64,000 bases of DNA from Methylonatrum kenyense. Its GTDB lineage: Bacteria; Pseudomonadota; Gammaproteobacteria; Nitrococcales; Aquisalimonadaceae. Shown here piece after piece: positions 17,159-25,054 of the stretch (positions within the stretch are counted from its first letter, which is position 1; every line of letters starts with the position of its first letter). The DNA lies in the NCBI RefSeq assembly GCF_023195885.1, contig NZ_JALPKO010000005.1, forward strand, positions 1 to 64,000, given 5' to 3'. The translations under genes were made by a program, and so were the position numbers. Below the pieces are notes generated by a model. The model did not search any database. It was not told where the DNA came from and was given only the letters and a program-made list of their open reading frames with translations.

Positions 17159-17353
17159 CGTAGGGCGGATCAAGCGAAGTGGATCCGCGCGGTGTGATCC
17201 GTCGAAGGGACAAGGAACGTTTTCAGACATGGAAGGTGTTCGGACCAGGCGAAGCCGGGGCGCGAGTTGGCTGTTGCGGTCACCTGAGGGATTTTTTGCC
17301 GTGATCGGTGCGCCTGACACCGCGTGCATTCGCGTCGCTTAATGCACACTACG
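17159..17353. repeat. 195-bp dispersed element, copy D
   Basis: Starts CGTAGGGCGGATCAAGCGAA and closes CGTGCATTCGCGTCGCTTAATGCACACTACG-like, with imperfect ends compared with copy B. The interior shares GGTGTGATCCGTCGAAGGGA, GACATGGAAGGTGTTCGGAC and CGCCTGACACCGCGTG. It ends 42 bp before the Fur box of bfd. Confidence 0.8.
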
Positions 17354-17394
17354 ACAAAATACGAAAACCTCCTTGTCCGAGCACCCTCATTTGT

Positions 17395-17414
17395 AATTGA
17401 CAATCACTCTCATT
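17395..17414 (-). promoter_or_regulatory. Fur box upstream of bfd
   Basis: On the minus strand the sequence AATGAGAGTGATTGTCAATT matches the 19-bp Fur consensus (AATGATAATGATTATCATT) at about 15 positions. It sits 38 bp before the bfd start, where iron-loaded Fur would repress. Confidence 0.65.
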
Positions 17415-17452
17415 TGCATTCATGCTTTGGCTAACGCAGCCGAGGTCTTGCC

Positions 17453-17692
17453 ATGTACGTCTGTCTCTGTAACGGCATTACCGATCGCCAGATCCGCCAG
17501 GCGGTGGAAGATGGCGCGTCGTCCATGCGCGAGCTGCGCCGGCAACTCGGCGTTTGCGGGAACTGCGGCCGTTGCGGCCCGGAGGCGCGGGAAATTCTCT
17601 GCCAGACGCAATGCCGGGTCGCCGCCGAAAAGGTGACCATCGATCTGCCGCCGGTGCCCGCCCTGACCCAGCCCGCCTGGGCTGCCGGCTAG
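17453..17692 (+). CDS. bfd: Bacterioferritin-associated ferredoxin
   Basis: 79-residue [2Fe-2S] ferredoxin. In the family it reduces the heme of bacterioferritin to release stored iron. The four cluster cysteines are visible as CLC near residue 4-6 and CGNCGRC near residues 35-41, with the helical Fer2_BFD fold between. GAGG lies 8 nt before the ATG. A Fur-type site lies just upstream and bfr follows 119 bp downstream. The TAG stop (17690-17692) lies in the CTAGGGAAAC end of a relic of the 280-bp repeat. Confidence 0.93.
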   Translation: MYVCLCNGITDRQIRQAVEDGASSMRELRRQLGVCGNCGRCGPEAREILCQTQCRVAAEKVTIDLPPVPALTQPAWAAG

Positions 17693-17721
17693 GGAAACAC
17701 GGATTTATTCGTACGCCCGCG
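17689..17721. repeat. End fragment of the 280-bp MITE-like element
   Basis: CTAGGGAAACACGGATTTAT followed by TCGTACGCCCGCG matches the left end of the complete copy at 62111 at nearly every position. The first four bases CTAG contain the bfd stop codon. Confidence 0.75.
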
Positions 17722-17784
17722 TTTTCGGCCGCGGTTGTCCTTGCCCTTCCCCGGCGCGCTCGCGCTACACTCGGGTTATATACC

Positions 17785-17799
17785 TTGAAACCGTTTCAA
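17785..17799. promoter_or_regulatory. Palindrome directly upstream of the bfr ribosome binding site
   Basis: TTGAAAC-C-GTTTCAA is a perfect 7+1+7 palindrome, 1 nt before GGAGG. It has the form of a LacI/GalR-type operator (GAAACCGTTTC) or a small leader hairpin. It lies downstream of a possible -10 TACACT (17766-17771). Confidence 0.45.
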
Positions 17800-17811
17800 T
17801 GGAGGCTTGCC

Positions 17812-18276
17812 ATGAAGGGCGACCCGAAGGTCATCGAGCACCTGAACACGATCCTCTTCAACGAACTCACGGCGATCAATCAGTACTTCCTGCATTCCCG
17901 CATGCTGAAGGACTGGGGGCTGACCAAGCTGGCCGACCACGAATACCAGGAATCCATCGAGGAGATGCAGCACGCCGACAAGCTGATTGATCGCATCCTG
18001 TTCCTGGGCGGGCTGCCCAACCTGCAGGATCTCGGCAAGCTACTGATCGGTGAAGACGTTCGGGAGATTCTGGAATGCGATCTGCGGCTTGAGGAAAAAG
18101 GCATCCCGGACCTGCGTGAGGCTATCGCCTACGCCGAATCCATCCGGGATTACGTTAGCCGCGACCTGTTCCAGACCATCCTCGCCGATGAGGAGGAACA
18201 CGTGGATCACCTGGAAACCCAACTCGGACTGATCGAGCGTCTGGGGCTGGAGAACTATCAGCAGTCGCAGGTTTAA
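17812..18276 (+). CDS. bfr: Bacterioferritin
   Basis: 154-residue iron-storage ferritin that forms a 24-mer shell with heme at dimer interfaces. All ferroxidase ligands are at standard positions (Glu18, Glu51, His54, Glu94, Glu127, His130), and heme ligand Met52 is present, so this is a heme-binding, catalytically complete subunit. The start [12 protein letters not shown] follows GGAGG at 6 nt. The open frame continues upstream through bfd in another register, but those residues are not bacterioferritin. Bfd supplies electrons for iron release. Confidence 0.97.
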   Translation: MKGDPKVIEHLNTILFNELTAINQYFLHSRMLKDWGLTKLADHEYQESIEEMQHADKLIDRILFLGGLPNLQDLGKLLIGEDVREILECDLRLEEKGIPDLREAIAYAESIRDYVSRDLFQTILADEEEHVDHLETQLGLIERLGLENYQQSQV

Positions 18277-18280
18277 TTTA

Positions 18281-18307
18281 TCGTCCGGCGCTTGCCGGAC
18301 GAAGTTT
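18281..18307 (+). terminator. Hairpin after bfr
   Basis: TCGTCCGGC-GCTT-GCCGGACGA (18281-18302) is a perfect 9-bp stem with a tetraloop, followed by AGTTTTC. The T-run is short, so termination may be partial. Confidence 0.65.
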
Positions 18308-18401
18308 TCAGTGTTCAGTGATTCAGTTTTCAGACGGGCAATCCCAACCTTAGTCGCGCCGCCGCGGAATTTGTCTGAAAACTGAACACTGAAACCTGAA
18401 A
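18304..18401. repeat. Inverted repeat between convergent bfr and lpxR
   Basis: TTCAGTGATTCAGTTTTCAG (ending at about 18334) and GTCTGAAAACTGAACACTGAA (from 18373) are reverse complements over about 22 positions with one 1-nt indel. They are built from TTTTCAGTGTTCAG-type units and resemble in style the AT-rich hairpin in the purH-purD gap. Confidence 0.6.
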
Positions 18402-18413
18402 TCTCCGCTTTTT

Positions 18414-19400
18414 TCAAAAGCGGTAAGACAACGACACACTGCCGAAATTGGTCTTGCCCTTCTGCGCGCTGAATTCACGGGTGGAGAACACGTGGGTGTA
18501 GGTGATGCGGGTGCGGAGGCCGATGTTCATCGCGCCGCCAACCTGCAGCTCGCCCACGAGATAGCGTTTGTCGTTTACGCTGCGGCTGTTCTGATAGGTG
18601 TTGCCGTCAAGGAAGATGTTGTGCAACACGATTCGGCTGTCGAGGCTGCCGAACAGGTACCAGCCGAACTGGCTGGTGGGACGGAATACGCCGGAGCCGG
18701 GCAGGGTGGGGCTGATTCTCGGCGGCCCCCAGTCGTTGGGCAGGTTCTTGCCCACCCGGACCGTGAAGCCGCCATTGAGCTGGGTGAAGACGTTGCCCAC
18801 CGAGCCACCCCAGAACGGCGTGCCATCCCAGGCCCAGCCATCCTCGCCCTGACCAATCCAGGCGCGGTTCTGGCGCTGGTAGGCCAGTAACAGGGCGGGT
18901 TCGTTGCGCAGCTGCTTGCGCCAACCCCTCGGCTGCGGTGAGCCGGTGAAGCGGTGGACCTCCTTCTGAATCTTGTCGGCGCCCGAGGCCGGCCCGACCA
19001 CGCCGACGCTGAGCTGCAGCCGGTCCAGCCGATTCTCCGTTTCCGAGCCGAGACCGACAGTGGCGTACAGCCAGCCGGCATAGGGCCGATCATCCTTCGG
19101 CGGGTCGACCAGCGTAATGTCATCGGGCGTGTACATGTTCTGGCCCAGCGAGTAGCTGACCTTCAGTTCGCCACGCTGGGAGAAAAACGGCAGTTGATCC
19201 GCCCCGCGCCGAACCAGGTCGGGGACGTGATCGTCGGGCGACAGCCAGGTGGCGCGGATGCCGTTGGTGTAGTAGCGGTCTTCGCCACCGAACAGGTCAT
19301 TTTCGTACTCCAGCACCAGGGTGCCCCATTCCATGCGTCCGTCATCCGCCTGCGTAACCGCGGCCATGGCAAGGCCGGTCAGGAGCAGGAGGCATCTCAT
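18414..19400 (-). CDS. LpxR-type lipid A 3'-O-deacylase (DUF2219)
   Basis: 328-residue outer membrane beta-barrel with a signal peptide ending near VTQADD. LpxR removes the 3'-acyloxyacyl group of lipid A. The family catalytic segments are visible: YENDLFGGEDRYYTNG carries the Asn-Asp pair and downstream Tyr/Asn, and the segment PASGADKIQKEVHRFTG plus PRGWRKQLRNEPAL carries the catalytic His and Glu neighbours. It ends in a C-terminal phenylalanine (SLSYRF), as expected for an OMP. It overlaps the SDR gene upstream by 4 bp (ATGA). The substrate is inferred from the family. Confidence 0.85.
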   Translation of the reverse strand: MRCLLLLTGLAMAAVTQADDGRMEWGTLVLEYENDLFGGEDRYYTNGIRATWLSPDDHVPDLVRRGADQLPFFSQRGELKVSYSLGQNMYTPDDITLVDPPKDDRPYAGWLYATVGLGSETENRLDRLQLSVGVVGPASGADKIQKEVHRFTGSPQPRGWRKQLRNEPALLLAYQRQNRAWIGQGEDGWAWDGTPFWGGSVGNVFTQLNGGFTVRVGKNLPNDWGPPRISPTLPGSGVFRPTSQFGWYLFGSLDSRIVLHNIFLDGNTYQNSRSVNDKRYLVGELQVGGAMNIGLRTRITYTHVFSTREFSAQKGKTNFGSVSLSYRF

Positions 19401-20296
19401 GGCCGTTGCTCCCGGCGTTGCCTTGGTAGTCGCCGCTCGTCGGCGGTTGCCCGCATCAACACGGCATCCATCGCCCGGCTCGGCAGCAGACGGCGCAGAT
19501 AACCGAACAGGTAGGTCGGCACGGTGACGTAATAGCGTGCCCGGGGCCGGCGGCTTTCCAGCGCATGCACGAGCCGTTTGAGTACCGCCTCGGGTGGCAG
19601 CGTGAAGGGTCCGGAGGCGGGTTCGTCGTCTTTTGCCAGGCGGTACTCAACCGCGCGGTAGGCGTCCCGGTGCGGGCTGTCCTCGGTTTGGATGTGCTGG
19701 CGGAAGCGTGCGTAGGCGTTGGCCCGGAAACGGCTGCTGATGGGGCCGGGTTCGATCAGGCTGACCTGGATGCTGCTACTGCGCAGTTCCATGCGCAGGG
19801 TGTCGGCCATGCCTTCCAGCGCAAACTTCGATGCCGTGTAGGCACCGCGGTAGGGCAGTGCCGCGAAACCCAGAACTGAGCTGTTGAACACGATGCGGCC
19901 ATGGCCATGCCTGCGCATTGCCGGCAGCACGCTCGCCGTCAGCTCCATTGCACCGAACACATTGGTCTCGAACTGCTCGCGTAACGCTTTGCGGGGCACG
20001 TCCTCCAGGGCCCCGGGCTGGCCGAAGCCCGCATTGTTGAACAGCGCGTCGAGGCGCCCGTCGGTGGCGGCAAGCACGGTTTCCACCGCCGCGTGAATGC
20101 TGGCGGAGTCGTCCACGTCCAGCAGGACCGCATCAAGGCCGCGTTCGTGCAGGTCGGTGATCTGTGCATCACGCCGGACGCCGGCAAAGACCCGCCAGCC
20201 GCGTTTCTGCATGGCATGCGCGCAGCACAGGCCGATACCACTGGAGCATCCGGAGATGAGCAGGGCGGGTCGGCGGTGGTCATGCGGGTCAGTCAT
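19397..20296 (-). CDS. Short-chain dehydrogenase/reductase
   Basis: 299-residue classical SDR with an extended C-terminus. SGCSSGIG near residue 15 is the NAD(P) glycine motif, NNAGFGQPG the NAG motif, SSVLGF the catalytic serine and YTASKFALEGM the Y-x3-K pair. The C-terminal 60 residues are hydrophobic and basic (YYVTVPTYLFGYLRRLLPSR), which suggests membrane association. This layout matches SDRs acting on lipids or retinol-like substrates, but the substrate is unknown. It is coupled to the lipid A deacylase gene, which hints at an envelope role. Confidence 0.85.
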   Translation of the reverse strand: MTDPHDHRRPALLISGCSSGIGLCCAHAMQKRGWRVFAGVRRDAQITDLHERGLDAVLLDVDDSASIHAAVETVLAATDGRLDALFNNAGFGQPGALEDVPRKALREQFETNVFGAMELTASVLPAMRRHGHGRIVFNSSVLGFAALPYRGAYTASKFALEGMADTLRMELRSSSIQVSLIEPGPISSRFRANAYARFRQHIQTEDSPHRDAYRAVEYRLAKDDEPASGPFTLPPEAVLKRLVHALESRRPRARYYVTVPTYLFGYLRRLLPSRAMDAVLMRATADERRLPRQRREQRP

Positions 20297-20489
20297 GCCG
20301 GCATGCTACACCGGTCGGGTGGCAGACCGAACCCTTCCCGGGACCTGCCGAAGAACCGGAACCCGGCGGGTGCGGACAGAAATAAATCACTGTCTCACTT
20401 GTTTCTGCCGACGCATGCCCGTATATAAATGGCGTTTCCATTCAACCCCGGAATCTGTGTTGTTTTGCCGGGCTTCGAGGATGCGTGCG

Positions 20490-20801
20490 ATGCCGATTTA
20501 CGAATACCAATGCGAGTCATGTCAGCATGAGCTGGAGGCGATCCAGCGCATGAGCGATGCACCGCTGACGGATTGCCCCGAATGCAGCCGTGCCTCGTTG
20601 CGGCGCAAGATTTCTGCTGCCGGGTTTCGGCTGGCGGGAGGCGGTTGGTACGAAACGGATTTCAAGTCCGCCAACAAGCGGAATCTGGCCGGCGACCAAA
20701 AGGCCGGTGAGTCGAAGTCGAAGCAGGCGGACTCCGGTGCCGGATCCAGTTCCGGCAAGAGCGATGCCGGCAAGGCGGCGAGCAGCTCCGCGGCCGTCTA
20801 A
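20490..20801 (+). CDS. FmdB-type zinc-ribbon protein
   Basis: 103-residue protein with an FmdB/Rv-type zinc ribbon: MPIYEYQCESC followed 20 residues on by CPEC. A Gly/Ser/Lys-rich disordered tail (KSKQADSGAGSSSGKSD) follows. Small FmdB proteins precede aspS in many proteobacteria, as here. Function is unknown. ATG 20490 is chosen since MPIYEY is the family start and GAGG lies 9 nt upstream; longer readings run over the SDR promoter region. Confidence 0.85.
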   Translation: MPIYEYQCESCQHELEAIQRMSDAPLTDCPECSRASLRRKISAAGFRLAGGGWYETDFKSANKRNLAGDQKAGESKSKQADSGAGSSSGKSDAGKAASSSAAV

Positions 20802-21048
20802 GCCGGGGCCTGAGCCCGGCCGCCCGCCTTGCGCCCCCTTGGGGCACCCCGTACCATTCCACGCCTTGGAAAAGCCCCGTTCCGGCGGGGCCTGAGGCGG
20901 TACCGAACGTACTTCCCAGCTGCGTCCGATAGCGATTTCCCTTCGCAGACGGAGCGCCGGGGACGCGCGGTATCGCCGTTTTCGGTCGATTCGCCGTCGC
21001 GGGTGGCCGTCGTTTTCGCGAATTCTACTCAGGTATCGGGGACTGGCT

Positions 21049-22848
21049 ATGCGCACGCATTACTGCGGACAGGTGACGGAACAGCATCTGGATTCCACCG
21101 TTTCACTCTGCGGCTGGGTGCACCGTCGGCGCGATCATGGCGGTGTGATCTTCATTGATCTGCGCGACCGTGATGGCCTGGTCCAGGTGGTGTTCGATCC
21201 GGACAACCCGGACGTGTTTGCGTTGGCCGAGAGCGTGCGCAGCGAGTTCGTGCTGCATGTCAGCGGACGGGTGCGGCGGCGGCCGGCGGGCACCGAGAAC
21301 GCCGGCATGAAGACCGGACAGATCGAAGTCTTCGGTCAGCAGCTGGAAATCCTGAATACCGCGAAGACCCCGCCGTTCCAGCTCGACGACGAGGATGTTG
21401 GCGAGGACGTGCGCCTGCGGCACCGCTATGTGGACCTGCGGCGACCCGAGATGCAGGAACGCATGCGCACCCGCGCTCGGGTGACCACGGCCCTGCGAGG
21501 GTTCCTGGATGCCGAGGGCTTTCTCGATATCGAGACCCCGATGTTGACCCGGGCAACCCCGGAAGGGGCCCGGGATTACCTGGTGCCTAGCCGCGTGCAT
21601 CCGGGCAGCTTCTATGCCCTGCCGCAGTCGCCCCAGCTGTTCAAGCAGCTGCTGATGATGTCCGGCATGGACCGCTACTACCAGGTGGTGCGTTGTTTCC
21701 GTGACGAGGATCTGCGCGCCGATCGTCAACCGGAGTTCACCCAGCTCGATATCGAGACCTCGTTCATGGATGAAGAGGGGATCATGTCGCTGATGGAGCG
21801 CATGATTCGCGAGCTGTTCCGCGAGGTGCTGGGCGAGGAAATTCCGAACCCGTTCCCGCGCATGAGCTGGCAGGAGGCCGTGGACCGGTTCGGCATCGAC
21901 CGGCCCGATCTGCGTATCCCGCTGGAACTGGTGGATGTCTCCGAGTTGATGGCCGATGTGGACTTCAAGGTCTTCGCCGGTCCCGCGGCCGACCCCAAGG
22001 GTCGCGTCGCGGCCCTGCGCCTGCCGGCCGGTGGCGATCTGAGTCGAAAGGAAATCGACGACTACACGAAGTTCGTCGGCCGTTACGGGGCCAAGGGCCT
22101 GGCCTACATCAAGGTGAATGAACCGGCCCAGGGTCGTGAGGGCCTGCAGTCGCCGATCATCAAGTTCCTGCCCGACGCCACGGTCAGCGGCATACTCGAG
22201 CGTACCGGTGCCGAGGCCGGCGACCTGATCTTCTTCGGCGCCGACAAGACGACCGTGGTCAACGAGTCACTGGGCGCGCTGCGGGTCAGGCTGGGCCATG
22301 ACCGCGGTCTGGTGGAGGCGGGCTGGCGGCCGCTGTGGGTGGTCGATTTCCCGATGTTCGAGTACGACGACAAGGACGGCCGCTTGTATTCGCTGCACCA
22401 TCCCTTTACCGCGCCCAGTGTCGACAGCATCGAAGCACTGCGGCAGGGCGACCCGGAGCGGATCCTGTCCCGCGCCTACGACATGGTGCTCAATGGCACC
22501 GAGGTCGGCGGCGGCTCGATCCGTATCCATCGGCCCGACATGCAGATGGCGGTGCTGAAGATGCTCGGTATCGGCGAACAGGAAGCGCGGGAGAAATTCG
22601 GCTTCCTGCTGGATGCGCTGGAGTACGGCGCGCCGCCGCACGGGGGGCTCGCCTTCGGCCTGGACCGCCTGGTCATGCTGATGACCGGTGCCGGTTCAAT
22701 CCGCGACGTCATGGCCTTCCCCAAGACCCAGACGGCGAGCTGCCTGCTGACCGAGGCGCCGTCCACCGTGGCCGAGGAGCAGTTGCGCGAACTCCACATC
22801 CGGCTGCGTCGGACCGCCACTGTCGAGACGGAGCCCGCGACCCAGTAA
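21049..22848 (+). CDS. aspS: Aspartyl-tRNA synthetase
   Basis: 599-residue class II synthetase of the bacterial type. The N-terminal OB-fold anticodon-binding domain starts [12 protein letters not shown], motif 2 is [20 protein letters not shown], a GAD insertion domain lies near residues 290-420, and motif 3 is [12 protein letters not shown]. Length and order are standard. The 247-bp upstream gap holds GC-rich hairpins (for example AGCCCCG..CGGGGCC at 20872-20893) and no gene. Confidence 0.98.
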   Translation: MRTHYCGQVTEQHLDSTVSLCGWVHRRRDHGGVIFIDLRDRDGLVQVVFDPDNPDVFALAESVRSEFVLHVSGRVRRRPAGTENAGMKTGQIEVFGQQLEILNTAKTPPFQLDDEDVGEDVRLRHRYVDLRRPEMQERMRTRARVTTALRGFLDAEGFLDIETPMLTRATPEGARDYLVPSRVHPGSFYALPQSPQLFKQLLMMSGMDRYYQVVRCFRDEDLRADRQPEFTQLDIETSFMDEEGIMSLMERMIRELFREVLGEEIPNPFPRMSWQEAVDRFGIDRPDLRIPLELVDVSELMADVDFKVFAGPAADPKGRVAALRLPAGGDLSRKEIDDYTKFVGRYGAKGLAYIKVNEPAQGREGLQSPIIKFLPDATVSGILERTGAEAGDLIFFGADKTTVVNESLGALRVRLGHDRGLVEAGWRPLWVVDFPMFEYDDKDGRLYSLHHPFTAPSVDSIEALRQGDPERILSRAYDMVLNGTEVGGGSIRIHRPDMQMAVLKMLGIGEQEAREKFGFLLDALEYGAPPHGGLAFGLDRLVMLMTGAGSIRDVMAFPKTQTASCLLTEAPSTVAEEQLRELHIRLRRTATVETEPATQ

Positions 22849-22907
22849 AACTTGACCGCGGTGCCGTTGTCTTAGCCGGTACCTTGTAGTGAAGAGACGG
22901 GGTTCGG

Positions 22908-23462
22908 ATGTCGCAGCTTGCGGATGAGTTGGAAGTCATCACCCTGGGTGGCGGCTGTTTCTGGTGCCTGGAAGCCGTGATGCAGCAGCTGGACGGCGTG
23001 CACGACGCCATCCCCGGCTATGCGGGCGGCCGGCGTGCTGACCCCACTTACCAGCAGGTTTGCACCGGCGCCACCGGTCATGCCGAGGTGGTGCAGGTCC
23101 GTTTCGATCCGCAGCGCCTGCCACTGGCGGATCTGCTCGCGGTTTTCTTCGCTGCCCATGACCCCACCCAGCTCAATCGGCAGGGCAACGACGTCGGTAC
23201 CCAGTACCGCTCGGTGATCTTCTGGCACGACGAAGCCCAGCGCGACGTTGCCCGAGACGTCATTGATGCGCTCGAGGCCTCGGGTCGGCTGAGCGGTCCG
23301 GTGGTCACCGAATTGTCCCCCGCGCCGACCTTCTATCCCGCGGAGCGCTACCACCACGACTATTTCAGCAACAATGCCATGCAGCCCTACTGTCAGCTGG
23401 TGGTCGAACCCAAGGTCATGGGCACCCGGCGCAACTTCCCGCAGCTCGTGCGGCGCTCCTGA
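22908..23462 (+). CDS. msrA: Peptide methionine (S)-S-oxide reductase
   Basis: 184-residue methionine sulfoxide reductase A, which repairs oxidised methionine. GGGCFWC (catalytic Cys17, GCFW motif) lies at the N-terminus, followed by GYAGG, TGHAEVV and YRSVIFWHDE, all family hallmarks. No partner msrB domain is fused. A bidirectional terminator follows the stop directly. Confidence 0.96.
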   Translation: MSQLADELEVITLGGGCFWCLEAVMQQLDGVHDAIPGYAGGRRADPTYQQVCTGATGHAEVVQVRFDPQRLPLADLLAVFFAAHDPTQLNRQGNDVGTQYRSVIFWHDEAQRDVARDVIDALEASGRLSGPVVTELSPAPTFYPAERYHHDYFSNNAMQPYCQLVVEPKVMGTRRNFPQLVRRS

Positions 23463-23465
23463 ACG

Positions 23466-23498
23466 AAAAAAGCCCCGGCCGACTGGCCGGGGCTTTTG
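23466..23498. terminator. Bidirectional terminator between msrA and the 56-aa gene
   Basis: AGCCCCGGCC-GACT-GGCCGGGGCT (23471-23494) is a perfect 10-bp stem. It is followed by TTTT on the plus strand and preceded by AAAAAA, which is the T-run for transcripts arriving on the minus strand. Confidence 0.92.
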
Positions 23499-23524
23499 CT
23501 GATTGCATTGCAATGACCGATCGC

Positions 23525-23695
23525 TCAGGCAGCAGCCAGCTTCCTGCGGGGGAAGAGCTGGCGCACTGCGCGGACCGCTCGGGTAATCACCGCCGCGGCC
23601 AGTTCGCCACGCAGCATATCAGCCTCGAGCCGGATTTCGTGCAGCGGCCGGATGCCGGTGACGACAGGGGCGGTATTACGGGTCGTTTCATGCAT
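23525..23695 (-). CDS. 56-residue protein of unknown function
   Basis: From ATG 23693-23695 the product is 56 residues: MHETTRNTAPVVTGIRP, then a basic amphipathic helix (EADMLRGELAAAVITRAVRAV, split by no helix breaker) and RQLFPRRKL. Support is the textbook ribosome binding site AAGGAGGTG (23702-23710) 6 nt upstream and the terminator after the stop. The upstream leader has a GATGGCC/GGCCATC hairpin (23720-23738). I do not recognise the family. The pattern of a short basic helix with LRGE resembles small RSP_7527-like proteins, but that link is weak. Confidence 0.65.
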   Translation of the reverse strand: MHETTRNTAPVVTGIRPLHEIRLEADMLRGELAAAVITRAVRAVRQLFPRRKLAAA

Positions 23696-23842
23696 GTCGA
23701 CACCTCCTTCTGATGGTTGGATGGCCACCGCGGCCATCACTGACAATGTCGCATTTTCTTCGTGAAACCCGATATTTGCGGGCTTCCTTCACCTGACTGA
23801 GAGTCTACCCTTTCTAATGCGCCCTGCATAGTGGTGCAGTGC

Positions 23843-23871
23843 AAAAAAAACGGAACCCGCAAGGGGTTCCG
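23843..23871 (-). terminator. Intrinsic terminator of the minus-strand small RNA
   Basis: Read on the minus strand: CGGAACCC, 5-nt loop, GGGTTCCG, then eight T. It is not positioned to serve any annotated gene, since both flanking genes transcribe away from or end before it. Confidence 0.85.
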
Positions 23872-23948
23872 TCAAAGCTTCGTTGAAGTCCACGAAGAAG
23901 GAGGAGAATACATCCAACAACGAGTCTGTGAGCTTCGTCATTGAATGT
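23843..23948 (-). ncRNA. Candidate ~106-nt small RNA with CTCCTCC motif
   Basis: On the minus strand a promoter (23955-23983) is followed by about 106 nt ending in a textbook terminator. The RNA would carry an unpaired pyrimidine tract CTCCTCCTTCTTC (complement at 23894-23906), which is perfectly anti-Shine-Dalgarno, then a CTTCGT/ACGAAG hairpin (23878-23897), then the terminator. This order is typical of Hfq-type trans-acting small RNAs. A 50-codon frame starting at 23941 would read through the terminator and lacks a ribosome binding site, so coding is unlikely. No known small RNA family is recognised. Confidence 0.5.
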
Positions 23949-23954
23949 TTGCAG

Positions 23955-23983
23955 ATGATAGGGATGCTCAGCTTGTCCGACAA
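23955..23983 (-). promoter_or_regulatory. Promoter of the minus-strand small RNA
   Basis: Minus strand TTGTCG (23978-23983), 17-nt spacer, TATCAT (23955-23960). The -35 lies inside the palindrome-like CTTGTCCGACAAG. Confidence 0.45.
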
Positions 23984-23990
23984 GTTGAAT

Positions 23991-24013
23991 ATAGGAATAG
24001 GATCTGTTCCTAT
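23991..24013. promoter_or_regulatory. Inverted repeat upstream of the LysR gene
   Basis: ATAGGAA (23991-23997) and TTCCTAT (24007-24013) are exact inverted repeats with a 9-nt spacer, 30 bp before the LysR start and just upstream of the small RNA promoter. The form fits a LysR-type autoregulatory site controlling both directions. Confidence 0.5.
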
Positions 24014-24043
24014 GTGGAATAAAGTTCTGCCGGGAGTATGCCT

Positions 24044-24988
24044 ATGGATCGAGCCTCCGAAATGATGATCTTTATACGCTGCGTCGAGGACGGGAGTTTC
24101 TCGGCGGCGGCCCGCTCGCTGGCCATGACGCCGTCGGCAATCAGTAAACAAATCCGCCGATTGGAGGATCGCTTGGGTGCCCGCTTGTTCAACCGTACTA
24201 CGCGGCAGATCAATGTCACCGAGGTCGGACGGAATTTCTACGAACGCTGCTCGAGGATCATGGCGGATATTGAGGCTGCGGAGGAGTCCGTCAGCTCTCT
24301 GCAGGACCGTGTCCACGGTATGCTGAGGGTCTGCGCAACAGTGGCTTTCGCCCGCGGGGAAGTCCTGCCAAGAATTCAAGAGTTTCTCGGCCGCTATCCG
24401 GAAATCCGGCTGGAACTGGAGCTGACCGACCGAGCCGTCGATCTGGTGGACGAGGGTGTCGACTGCGCCATCATGCTTCAGGAACAGGTGGATGATCCGT
24501 CTCTGGTGGCTCGGAAGCTCGCCGTGAACAGGCGTATCATCGTTGCCGCGCCGTCCTACCTGGAGCGTCAGGGTGAGCCGAAGACGCCGGAGGATCTGCT
24601 CAACCACAACTGCCTGGTCATGTACAACGTCAGCCGGTTCAACGATTGGGAGTTTAAGTTGTCGGGCGGCGATAGCCGGGTAATCCAGGTGAATGGCAAC
24701 CTGCGATCGAATACGGCGGGCGCACTCTACGATGCGTGTCTTGGGGGCGTCGGGCTTGCTCGCCTACCGACGTGGCTCGTTGCGCCGGCGATCCGGGATG
24801 GACGTCTGGTACAAGTTTTACCGGAGTACGCGCATGAGGGATCAGCATACTACGTGCTTTTCCCGCAGGGCCGTTTCCTGTCCCGCAAGGTGCGGGCCTT
24901 TGTCGACTTCCTCGTGGAGAAGTTCACGCCGGTGCCGCCGTGGGAGCGGGATGACCGCGAACTGGTGCGCCGAACCCACACTGCCTGA
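24044..24988 (+). CDS. LysR-family transcriptional regulator
   Basis: 314-residue LysR regulator. The N-terminal winged helix is FIRCVEDGSFSAAARSLAMTPSAISKQIRRLE, and the C-terminal half is a periplasmic-binding-like effector domain. ATG 24044 is chosen because GGGAG lies 7 nt upstream; ATG 24038 is too close to it. The closest well-known group is the CrgA/DsdC-like LTTR cluster that often governs adjacent genes, but no metabolic neighbour is divergently encoded. Only the candidate small RNA at 23843-23948 is divergent. Sequence here is less GC-rich than the flanks, which could reflect acquisition. Confidence 0.92.
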   Translation: MDRASEMMIFIRCVEDGSFSAAARSLAMTPSAISKQIRRLEDRLGARLFNRTTRQINVTEVGRNFYERCSRIMADIEAAEESVSSLQDRVHGMLRVCATVAFARGEVLPRIQEFLGRYPEIRLELELTDRAVDLVDEGVDCAIMLQEQVDDPSLVARKLAVNRRIIVAAPSYLERQGEPKTPEDLLNHNCLVMYNVSRFNDWEFKLSGGDSRVIQVNGNLRSNTAGALYDACLGGVGLARLPTWLVAPAIRDGRLVQVLPEYAHEGSAYYVLFPQGRFLSRKVRAFVDFLVEKFTPVPPWERDDRELVRRTHTA

Positions 24989-25054
24989 TTCCACCCTGGC
25001 CGGGGGGCGCCGACGGTTTGCGCCTGTCGACGCGTTTCAAGCGGAGATGGTTGC

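Noticed and set aside
23826-23845. NtrC-like TGCATAGTGGTGCA
   Set aside because: The half-site spacing is three bases short of the NtrC consensus and no sigma-54 promoter lies beside it.
23789-24607. 272-codon minus-strand frame opposite the LysR gene
   Set aside because: Antisense shadow of a clear LysR protein, and it runs through an intrinsic terminator.
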